13,297 nucleotides of DNA. It comes from Methanobrevibacter sp. (GTDB taxonomy: Archaea > Methanobacteriota > Methanobacteria > Methanobacteriales > Methanobacteriaceae). The stretch is from NCBI GenBank assembly GCA_031289975.1, contig JAITOM010000117.1, positions 1-13,297 of the forward strand. The letters run 5' to 3'. Under the pieces are notes generated by a model. The model worked only from the letters and a program-made list of their open reading frames with translations, made no database searches and was not told the origin of the DNA. The position numbers and the translations under genes were made by a program. Shown here in pieces: positions 7,175 through 13,297 of the stretch (the first letter of the stretch is position 1; each line of letters begins with the position of its first letter).

Positions 7175-7274
7175 ATATTGCTTAAATTTAGTTTATTTTA
7201 TAATTTAAAACTTATTATAACATTTATTTATAAAATAGAAGGCTTAAAAAATATTAATTTAAAATTAGTTATAT

Positions 7275-7403
7275 TAATTAATATATACTTATATTACTTA
7301 AAATTTAAAATTATAAATTTTTATAAAGTGATATTTGAAATTAAATAATTTAATAAAAAAATTTATTATTCAAAATTTAAGAACTCTTTCAAAATGACTA
7401 TTA
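7275..7403 (+). repeat. Dispersed ~130-bp intergenic repeat, copy C
   Basis: This matches copies A and B along its full length, with TTACTTAAAATTTAAAATTA, the ATTTTTATAAAG block, TTTAATAAAAAAATTTATTA, and CAAAATTTAAGAAC followed by TTTCAAAATGACTATTAATA. It lies between the convergent thpR and TPR genes. The remainder of that gap, about 7404-7638, is A/T spacer with no recognisable gene. Confidence 0.7.
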
Positions 7404-7638
7404 ATATAATTTATTTATAATTATAATTAATATTGTATAAATTAATATAATTTTTAATAATAAAAGAATACTAAAATTTTAAATTATAAAATAAGCTATT
7501 TTAATAAATAATATATCTATTTTTTAATAAAATGAAAGCATATCAGTTATAATTCTTAAATTAAATGAAAAACAACAAAATATAGTTTATTTAAATTAAA
7601 AATAATATTTTAATAAAAATTATTCAATTTGAATAAAT

Positions 7639-9279
7639 TTAAAAATCATCATATAAATTATAATCATTTTTCAATGCTTTCAATGTATTTAAAGCATTTT
7701 TATCTTCTTTCCAAGCATTTAATGAATTATAAATGTAATAAACAGCTCCATTATAATCATCGAATGAGAAAAAATCAGGTATTTCGTTCGGTAATTTTTT
7801 TTCTCCAAGTAATAATGGTACAATATACTTATTTATTTTATTTGCTTTATTATACATATTTTTAAGAATTTTTATATCTTCATTGGTTTTTATAGCCCAT
7901 AATAATCGATTAAAAAGTATATTAGGCGATTTTGAATTATATTCTTCCATTAAATCATGAGCATCATCTAATTCACCTACAAGAAGTAACGAAGGAATTA
8001 TTAAATCTCTTACACTTTGATTATCATTAGGATTAAGTTTAAGCATATATCTAAATAGTTCAATAGCTTCATCTCTTTTACCTTCATTTAAGATTAATTC
8101 AGCATATTTTCCTAATGCCAACATGAAATTTCTGGTTTCAAAATACCCCCAGAAATTACCTTCAAATTCTTCAAAGTAATCTTCATCATGAAGTTCATGA
8201 AATAAGTCAATAATTTTCATATAGTATTCCTTTTTCTCAGATGGATCTAAGCTTAAGGATGCAAGAAAAAAATATTCATTAAATAAAGCTTCACTTGATT
8301 TATCTTTTATCTCCATGGAACTTTTTCCTTTGGGTATACTTTGAAATGTATGAAATTTTGTTTTAACCCCCCTAATTCCTATTTTTCCTTCTTCAAATCT
8401 CATTCCACTTCCAACAAGCATCGGGTTATTAAGATTATAATCTTCCGCAAATGTGAGCCTTTCATCGGTATTATCACAATAAGAATCCGATGTTTTATCA
8501 CTTTTACTCAATTCAGATAAAGCACAATCTTCCCCAAATTTAGCCTGATCATATTCAGGATCAAGTTCAAGAGCATTTTCCATACATTCCAATGCTTTCG
8601 AATTTTCCTCCCGAGCTAAAAGTTGAAAACCTTTCATTGTAAAAGCCCAAACTTTATCAATATCATTTTCAATCATATAATCCAATAGCTGTTCTGATTC
8701 ATAATTCCTATTTAAATTAAATAAAGCTTTAACTTTATGACCTAAAATATTATGATATTGATCATCATACTTTAATATTTCTTCAATGGCTTCAAGAGCC
8801 TTTTCATTCTCTTTTATCTCTAAATAACATTCCGCTTTTACTGTCAACAGTTTTCTCCAATGAGGACTTGATTTTGAATTTTTATCAATGAATTCAATAG
8901 ATTCATCTTCTTTTCCTGCTAAAAACAAAATAAATGGTTTATTTATTATTAAAGTTTCACTATTTGGATTAATCTTTAAATTTTCATTTATAAGTTCCAA
9001 TGCATCCCTATATTTTTCCACACTTGCTAATCCATTTATAGTAAGAGAAAAATCATTTTCTTTTTTATTTGAATGCTTTAAAAAATCTTTATAAGGGTTT
9101 GCAGTTTCATCATCCTTATCAAGCATGAGTAAACATTCAGCTTTTTTATCATAGATTTCAAAGTTATTAGGATACAACTTTAAAATTCTATTAGCCGTTT
9201 TTAAAGCATTTTCATAATTTCCCATTTTAATAAGCTTATTTAATCTTCTTATACGTTTTTTTTCGTTTAATTTTGACAT
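7639..9279 (-). CDS. TPR-repeat protein with conserved C-terminal ST7-like domain
   Basis: The protein is soluble, has 546 residues and no signal peptide. Residues about 10-255 are degenerate tetratricopeptide repeats: NYENALKTANRILKLYPNN (21-39), YRDALELINENLKINPNS (90-107), NEKALEAIEEILKYDDQY (158-175) and NSKALECMENALELDPEY (226-243). A polar linker (about 257-328) follows. A C-terminal half (329-526) contains YFETRNFMLALGKYAELIL, one more TPR-like unit ending LKLNPNDNQ, and LLLGEKKLPNEIPDFFSF plus AVYYIYNSLNAW, the conserved ending of a TPR subfamily related to ST7-type proteins. Such proteins are scaffolds for protein contacts; the partner is unknown and no enzyme motif is seen. The ATG is preceded by AGGTTATTAAC. 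The gene converges on thpR and is a monocistron, unless the 44-residue ORF just upstream is real. Confidence 0.85.
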   Translation of the reverse strand: MSKLNEKKRIRRLNKLIKMGNYENALKTANRILKLYPNNFEIYDKKAECLLMLDKDDETANPYKDFLKHSNKKENDFSLTINGLASVEKYRDALELINENLKINPNSETLIINKPFILFLAGKEDESIEFIDKNSKSSPHWRKLLTVKAECYLEIKENEKALEAIEEILKYDDQYHNILGHKVKALFNLNRNYESEQLLDYMIENDIDKVWAFTMKGFQLLAREENSKALECMENALELDPEYDQAKFGEDCALSELSKSDKTSDSYCDNTDERLTFAEDYNLNNPMLVGSGMRFEEGKIGIRGVKTKFHTFQSIPKGKSSMEIKDKSSEALFNEYFFLASLSLDPSEKKEYYMKIIDLFHELHDEDYFEEFEGNFWGYFETRNFMLALGKYAELILNEGKRDEAIELFRYMLKLNPNDNQSVRDLIIPSLLLVGELDDAHDLMEEYNSKSPNILFNRLLWAIKTNEDIKILKNMYNKANKINKYIVPLLLGEKKLPNEIPDFFSFDDYNGAVYYIYNSLNAWKEDKNALNTLKALKNDYNLYDDF

Positions 9280-9307
9280 GTTAATAACCTATAATTTTTT
9301 GAAAATA

Positions 9308-9442
9308 TTAAATTTTAAGATTGCCAAACATTAGATTTTTATCAATATTCATATAGTTATTTAAGTAGACTAATTTAGTATCCTTGGATATTCTCACAAC
9401 GATTTTTTTATTATAATTTTCTCTTTTTTTAATTTTCATCAT
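9308..9442 (-). CDS. Possible small ORF (44 residues) upstream of the TPR gene
   Basis: A minus-strand frame starts at tandem ATGs (9442, 9439) and ends 28 bases before the TPR start. It encodes MMKIKKRENYNKKIVVRISK followed by a short tail ending GNLKI. Composition is protein-like, with a mixed basic start and alternating hydrophobic residues, but there is no convincing ribosome binding site and no recognised family. It may be a real small protein, an upstream ORF of the TPR transcript, or a remnant. Confidence 0.25.
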   Translation of the reverse strand: MMKIKKRENYNKKIVVRISKDTKLVYLNNYMNIDKNLMFGNLKI

Positions 9443-9835
9443 ATTTAAAATTTTGCATTTAGAACTTATTAAGAATTCAAATTTTTGATTTTTATTAAAC
9501 TATTAAATTAAGTTTTTAAACAAAAGAAAAATGTTACATAATTAATAATTTTATATTAAATCCTTAACTTGATCGTGTTGGAATATTAATTAATATAATA
9601 TAATATTTGATTATCTCAAATCGAAAGTTTAGAATTATTTTAGTAATGAAAAAAGTTTTAGGATATATTGATCATGTATAGTACTTCTCCAAACTTTTAT
9701 AGCATTTATTTAAAAATTTTTATTAAAAATTATTCTTTAAATTATTCAAATTTTAATTTAAAGAGATATTAAAGTTTTTTAAAAATTTAATGAAATTATA
9801 TTATGTTAATAAATTTAAGCAAAATACTATATTAT
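9443..9835. other. A/T-rich spacer without recognised genes
   Basis: Nothing convincing was found on either strand. A short plus-strand open stretch near 9646 (MKKVLGYIDHV) ends after 11 codons and has no supporting signals. Confidence 0.5.
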
Positions 9836-9886
9836 TTAAAATTTAAGAACTTTTCTAAAATAACTACAAGTAAAATAACTACAAAG
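9836..9886 (+). repeat. Fragment of the dispersed intergenic repeat, with duplicated end motif
   Basis: TTTAAAATTTAAGAACTTTT followed by CTAAAATAACTAC matches the 3' core of the repeat family, and AAAATAACTACAAG is then repeated as AAAATAACTACAAA. It lies directly after the thiH stop codon in that gene's transcription direction, at the end of the thi operon. Confidence 0.5.
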
Positions 9887-9897
9887 TAATAAATAGT

Positions 9898-11007
9898 CTA
9901 TAAATAAACATGATTATTAAAGACTGGTTGAAGACCTTTTTTATAAAGAAAATTTTTTATTTCTTTCACAGAGCGTCCATCCTGGATATCGAATTGTTCA
10001 TCTCCTTTTAAATTTCCTTCATGTCCACCAACACCCACACTTACTCCAGCAGATATTCTATTTACTCCTATACCTACAACTCCATTTCTAAATTTAGAAT
10101 TCTCCCTTGTAGAAACTGTAATATCTGTAAAGGGCATGAAAAGTCTTTGAGCTAATATGATTTGTAGTAACTGTTTTTCGCTTACATCCATTCCATATTC
10201 AAAATTTTGATGAATAAATGGTCTAAGTCGCAAAAATGAGAAAGAAATTTCACTTTGGGGATATTTTCTTTGAATATAATGACCATGTAATCCAGTTGCA
10301 AAAGCATCAGATCTAAAATCTCCTAAACCAAGTAATGAACCAAAAGCAACCTTCCTCATTCCTCCTTTAATGGCTCTTTCTTGTGAGTTGAATCTATATT
10401 CATAGTTAGATTTAGGACCATTTAAATGAAATTTCTTGTATTGTTTCTTATTGTATGTTTCTTGATATGTACACACATAATCTGCACCACAAAGATGCAA
10501 ATACTTGTAGTCATCAACATCAACTGGATATATTTCAAGTCCAACTAAATTAAAATATCCGCTTGCTAATTTAATGGCTTCACCAATATAATCTAAACTT
10601 GTTAGTTTTGATTCACCAGTTAAAAGTAAAATATCTTGTAAACCTGTTTTTGAAATAGCTTTTAATTCATTTTCAATCTCTTCAAAACTTAAACTTCCTC
10701 GTTTAATTTTATTTTGCAAGTTGAAGCCACAATATGTACAACTATTTTCGCAGTGGTTACTAATGTATAGTGGAGTAAAAAGAGAAATTGAATTTCCAAA
10801 ATGTTTTGAAGTTTCTATTTTAGATTTATAAGCCATTTCTTCAATGAAATCTTCTGCTGCGAGAGATAATAATACTGCAAAATCATTAATATCCAAACTT
10901 TCTTTTGATAAAGTATTTTCAACATCCCTTTTATTATAATCATTTGGATTAAAATTTTTCAATTCGTCATGGACTTTATCCATTATATCAGAATTTATAA
11001 ACTCCAT
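9898..11007 (-). CDS. thiH: 2-iminoacetate synthase ThiH (radical SAM tyrosine lyase)
   Basis: ThiH cleaves tyrosine with S-adenosylmethionine to give dehydroglycine (2-iminoacetate) and p-cresol; dehydroglycine is the C-N unit of the thiamine thiazole ring. This protein of 369 residues matches the usual length of about 370. The radical SAM cluster motif is C86-x3-C90-x2-C93 in ISNHCENSCTYCGFN, followed by LLLTGE (127-132), the ThiH-like RSDAFATGLHGHY and FLRLRPF motifs, and a family-type C-terminus (GLQPVFNNHVYL). The extra C-terminal cysteine cluster of HydG is absent, which favours ThiH. It is the last gene of the operon, 28 bases after thiG, with AAGGG before the ATG. ThiH is oxygen-sensitive and needs a low-potential electron donor, which makes the first gene of the operon notable. 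Confidence 0.93.
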   Translation of the reverse strand: MEFINSDIMDKVHDELKNFNPNDYNKRDVENTLSKESLDINDFAVLLSLAAEDFIEEMAYKSKIETSKHFGNSISLFTPLYISNHCENSCTYCGFNLQNKIKRGSLSFEEIENELKAISKTGLQDILLLTGESKLTSLDYIGEAIKLASGYFNLVGLEIYPVDVDDYKYLHLCGADYVCTYQETYNKKQYKKFHLNGPKSNYEYRFNSQERAIKGGMRKVAFGSLLGLGDFRSDAFATGLHGHYIQRKYPQSEISFSFLRLRPFIHQNFEYGMDVSEKQLLQIILAQRLFMPFTDITVSTRENSKFRNGVVGIGVNRISAGVSVGVGGHEGNLKGDEQFDIQDGRSVKEIKNFLYKKGLQPVFNNHVYL

Positions 11008-11035
11008 AGTAACCCTTATTATTAGCTATTTAATT

Positions 11036-11800
11036 CTAATCCAAAAATCCAGTTAAAGGACTTGATGCTTGAGCTTTAAAGTTTAAAATTCTTCCTAATC
11101 CAGCAATATAAGCATATCGCCCTGCTTCAATAGCTAATTTAAATGCCTTAGCCATTTGAACAATGTCATTTGCTGTAGCTATTGCTGTATTCGCCATAAT
11201 TGCATCAACACCTATTTCCATTGCTTCACATGCTTGTGAAGGAGATCCAATTCCTGCATCCACAATAATGGGTACATTAATTTCATTGACAAGAATTTTT
11301 ATAAAATCCTTTGTAAGTAATCCTTTATTACTCCCAATTGGTGCAGCAAGAGGCATTACCGCCTCTGCTCCTGATTTTTCTAAATCCTTAGCCACATTTA
11401 AATCTGGCATCATATACACCATAGGTATAAAACCTTCATCATAAAGTAGTTTAGTTGCTTTTATTGTTTCATAATTATCTGGAAGTAGATACTTTGAGTC
11501 TTTAATAACTTCCACTTTTATAAAGTCACCACAACCTAATTCTCTTGCTAATCTTCCTAATCTTACTGCTTCATCAGCATTCCTTGCTCCAGATGTGTTT
11601 GGTAAAAGTATGAGATTTTCAGGAATGTAATCTAAAATATTCCCTTCACCATCCTGATTTGCTCTTCGAATAGCTATTGTTGCTATTTCAGCACCAGATG
11701 CTTCCATGACCTTAGCTGTCATATCCAATGAAAACTTTCCAGACCCTAAGATAAATCTTGATAAGAACTTTTTATTTCCAATGATTAATGGATCCTTCAT
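11036..11800 (-). CDS. thiG: Thiazole synthase ThiG
   Basis: ThiG builds thiazole phosphate from 1-deoxy-D-xylulose 5-phosphate, dehydroglycine and sulfur delivered as ThiS thiocarboxylate. The protein has 254 residues, as usual for this TIM-barrel enzyme. Visible family motifs are FILGSGKF (16-23), ASGAEIATIAIRR (34-46), LLPNTSGARNADEAVR (65-80), FIKVEVIKD (93-101), in which K95 is the expected Schiff-base lysine, VMPLAAPIGSNKG, VPIIVDAGIGSPSQA, MANTAIA and ASSPLTGFLD. The start lies one base past the stop of the upstream FrhB-like gene, and its ribosome binding site (AGGAG) lies inside that gene's last codons, so translation is probably coupled. Most archaea make thiazole with Thi4, so a ThiG/ThiH route suggests acquisition from anaerobic bacteria (inference). 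No thiS or thiF lies in the window. Confidence 0.95.
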   Translation of the reverse strand: MKDPLIIGNKKFLSRFILGSGKFSLDMTAKVMEASGAEIATIAIRRANQDGEGNILDYIPENLILLPNTSGARNADEAVRLGRLARELGCGDFIKVEVIKDSKYLLPDNYETIKATKLLYDEGFIPMVYMMPDLNVAKDLEKSGAEAVMPLAAPIGSNKGLLTKDFIKILVNEINVPIIVDAGIGSPSQACEAMEIGVDAIMANTAIATANDIVQMAKAFKLAIEAGRYAYIAGLGRILNFKAQASSPLTGFLD

Positions 11801-11801
11801 T

Positions 11802-12878
11802 CTAACTCCTATCTTTCAATGCTTTAAATCCTATAGAAACAGTACTATATTTAGTTCCTTTAGCTTTTAAGACTTCATCTTTACTACTTGTAAGTTTTGA
11901 TATTGGTTTCCATGGATTATTATCATCTTCACCTACAATGGAAACAGCATCCACTAAGTCTTTATCTAATAAATATAAAAGAATTTCACTAACAATTCCA
12001 CCATCTTGACCCTTGTTCTTATTTGATTTAAGGGAATATATTTCTAAGTATTCTCCAATCGGTTCATTATCCAAATATTTAGGAAGTATTTTATGGGTGG
12101 CAAATGTTCTTGGACAAGCATAATAACAAGCATGGCAATCTTCCTTACAATTTCCTTTTTTAACAGGTTTTCTTTCATTAATTTGAACAATATCAATTGG
12201 GCAAACAAATTCACAAGCTCCACAAAGAACACAAGCCCCTTCTTTAATAACATCACCATTTAAACAATCAAATTGGCATTCATTAGATAATTGAGCAATT
12301 TCATCATCACTAACTTTCCTTTTATAAATGACTGGATGAGAATTATTCTCCCTGTTTTTAATATTTTCTAAGTTATTGTTTATTTTTTTATTAGAAATTC
12401 GAATAAGTAAATCTAAAGCCTTTTTTTCTACATCTTTTTTTAATACAATACCATCGGATATTAACTCTTGAATTATTTTATTTCCTTTCTCAGATCTAAC
12501 AATAACAGTTGAATATCCTTTAGGAGAACCCACTGACCCAACAGAAACATCTGCTAAATTTGAAGTGTAATCTGTACAAATATCACAATTTTTTCGTTTG
12601 AATGAATTTGTTTGAGGAATAGAAAATTCTTGAACACTATCATTTAAAAAGACTTTAAATTTATTATTTTCGATTCTGAATTCACTAACATCTTTTAAAT
12701 CTATATTTTTTTCTTTTAAAAACATTTTTAAATAAGTGTAGGAAAAATTTTCCATGCAAAATAATCCAATTTTTAAATCTATTGATGATCCTCCAGTTTC
12801 TTTTTCATAGAAATCTATCTTAGAAGCCGCCAATATTTGACATGGAGTCCCCACCATAGCTATTTTTTCGTTTACCAT
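11802..12878 (-). CDS. Circularly permuted FrhB-family F420 oxidoreductase with internal ferredoxin domain
   Basis: FrhB-type proteins bind FAD and a [4Fe-4S] cluster and pass electrons between coenzyme F420 and partner proteins. Normally the order is ferredoxin, FrhB N-half (QDGG motif), FrhB C-half (GTPCQ motif). Here, in 358 residues, the order is C-half first (about 4-165: KIAMVGTPCQILA, CMENFSYTYL at 41, CDIC at 98-101, LADVSVGSVGSPKGYSTVIV), then a two-cluster ferredoxin (C216, C219, C222, C226 and C244, C248, C251, C255), then the N-half (277-358: EYLEIYSLKS, GQDGGIVSEILLYLL, NPWKPISKL, AKGTKYSTVS) ending at KALKDRS, exactly where GTPCQ would normally follow. The frame is intact. An in-frame TGA lies four codons upstream of the ATG, and GAGGATG gives a good ribosome binding site, so no missing N-terminus is encoded. 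As first gene of the operon with thiG and thiH, it may reduce ThiH (inference). Confidence 0.85.
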   Translation of the reverse strand: MVNEKIAMVGTPCQILAASKIDFYEKETGGSSIDLKIGLFCMENFSYTYLKMFLKEKNIDLKDVSEFRIENNKFKVFLNDSVQEFSIPQTNSFKRKNCDICTDYTSNLADVSVGSVGSPKGYSTVIVRSEKGNKIIQELISDGIVLKKDVEKKALDLLIRISNKKINNNLENIKNRENNSHPVIYKRKVSDDEIAQLSNECQFDCLNGDVIKEGACVLCGACEFVCPIDIVQINERKPVKKGNCKEDCHACYYACPRTFATHKILPKYLDNEPIGEYLEIYSLKSNKNKGQDGGIVSEILLYLLDKDLVDAVSIVGEDDNNPWKPISKLTSSKDEVLKAKGTKYSTVSIGFKALKDRS

Positions 12879-12882
12879 ATTA

Positions 12883-12889
12883 CATCCTC
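12883..12889 (-). promoter_or_regulatory. Ribosome binding site fixing the start of the permuted FrhB gene
   Basis: GAGGATG on the minus strand ends four bases before the ATG at 12878. Together with the in-frame TGA at 12890-12888, it shows that translation begins directly at the FrhB C-half rather than upstream. Confidence 0.6.
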
Positions 12890-12946
12890 AAAAAATTAAG
12901 TTAATATAATTCTATATCACTTAAAATAATCATATAATTAAATTTT

Positions 12947-12961
12947 TTGTATATATTTTTC
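12947..12961 (-). promoter_or_regulatory. TATA-box candidate for the frhB-like/thiG/thiH operon
   Basis: AAAAATATATAC on the minus strand resembles an archaeal TATA box. A start site about 25 bases further on would leave a leader of some 45-50 bases. No TPP riboswitch sequence was recognised in the leader. Confidence is limited by the A/T background. Confidence 0.3.
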
Positions 12962-13178
12962 TTTTTCCATTATAGTATTTTGTATAATTAATTTTTTATA
13001 TTAATTCAAAAAACTTTTTGCAAATTAATTTTTTTAAATATTAATATTTACTCTTTTAAATTTAATTTAAATAATTTAAAGAAATAAAAATAATTTCTGA
13101 TTGCGAATATTTAATTGAATTTTAAATAAATTAATATATAAATAAAAGAAAATAATTTTGCAAAACACTATTATTTAA

Positions 13179-13206
13179 GGGGTGGGGAACAATGTTCTCC
13201 ACCCTT
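13179..13206. terminator. GC-rich hairpin followed by T-rich sequence
   Basis: GGGTGGGGAAC (13180-13190) pairs with GTTCTCCACCC (13194-13204) over 11 positions with a single G-U pair and a 3-base loop. TTATTTTTAATTT follows on the plus strand. It is by far the most GC-rich block in the 12879-13297 gap, the rest of which is A/T spacer. It may be a transcript end for a gene outside the window, or a structured RNA element. No plus-strand gene lies directly before it. Confidence 0.4.
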
Positions 13207-13297
13207 ATTTTTAATTTATTAAGCATATTTTCTATTATTTTAATTATATTAGTGCTAAAAATACTTTTTTTATTTATTAATGAGTTTTCATTTATTT

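Noticed and set aside
7145..7348. Plus-strand 67-codon hydrophobic frame overlapping the thpR end
   Set aside because: It reads through T-rich spacer and the first part of repeat copy C; composition is that of translated A/T sequence.
9898..11007. HydG (hydrogenase maturase) instead of ThiH
   Set aside because: HydG is about 100 residues longer with a C-terminal cysteine cluster; this protein ends in a ThiH-type tail and sits beside thiG.
11163..11444. Plus-strand 93-codon frame
   Set aside because: It is the antisense shadow of thiG, whose family motifs are unmistakable on the other strand.
12044..12259. Minus-strand 71-codon frame
   Set aside because: It overlaps the ferredoxin part of the FrhB-like gene in another frame; the overlapped frame has clear cysteine motifs.
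11802..12878. Two truncated FrhB genes instead of one permuted protein
   Set aside because: One uninterrupted frame with a single ribosome binding site covers both halves and the ferredoxin; no internal stop or restart is seen.
12879..13297. TPP riboswitch upstream of the thi operon
   Set aside because: No CTGAGA or other conserved TPP-aptamer sequence was seen on the minus strand; the only GC-rich hairpin, at 13179-13206, lacks the aptamer elements.

Overview
The window is very AT-rich (intergenic stretches are almost pure A/T). It carries an F420-type flavin oxidoreductase, an archaeal-style ThpR RNA phosphodiesterase, TATA-box-like promoters, GGTGA/GGATG-like ribosome binding sites and Asn/Lys-rich proteins. 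Together these point to a methanogen of the Methanobacteriales, most likely Methanobrevibacter or a close relative. This is inferred from composition and gene families; no rRNA gene or other decisive marker is present.

Layout. 1-1184 is non-coding and repeat-laden: two 132-bp copies of a dispersed repeat flank a tandem pair of MITE-like elements with GGCACTGTAAAA ends and a hairpin-rich segment. 1185-2051 (+) is an Rpn-family PD-(D/E)XK nuclease. 2052-2710 holds a repeat fragment, a decayed minus-strand reading frame and a perfect palindrome resembling an IS200/IS605 end. 2711-5413 (+) is a 900-residue U32 'peptidase'-family protein, probably an RNA-hydroxylation enzyme, with an Asn/Lys/Ser insertion. 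5414-5830 holds two more repeat copies. 5831-6160 (-) is a small conserved-looking hypothetical gene, 6213-6404 (-) a start-less reading frame, 6589-7155 (+) thpR, and 7275-7403 another repeat copy. 7639-9279 (-) is a TPR protein with a conserved C-terminal domain. 9308-9442 (-) is a possible 44-residue ORF.

12878-9898 (-) is the main point of interest: a compact three-gene operon of an FrhB-like protein, thiG and thiH. ThiH should make dehydroglycine from tyrosine and ThiG should build the thiamine thiazole ring from it; their partners ThiS and ThiF are absent from the window. The first gene has its domains in circularly permuted order: the C-terminal half of FrhB comes first, then a two-cluster ferredoxin, then the N-terminal half of FrhB. 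The operon arrangement suggests, as inference, an F420H2-to-iron-sulfur electron feed dedicated to the radical SAM enzyme ThiH. At least five full or nearly full copies and two fragments of the ~130-bp repeat lie in the gaps, so gene order here has probably been reshuffled by repeats and mobile elements.
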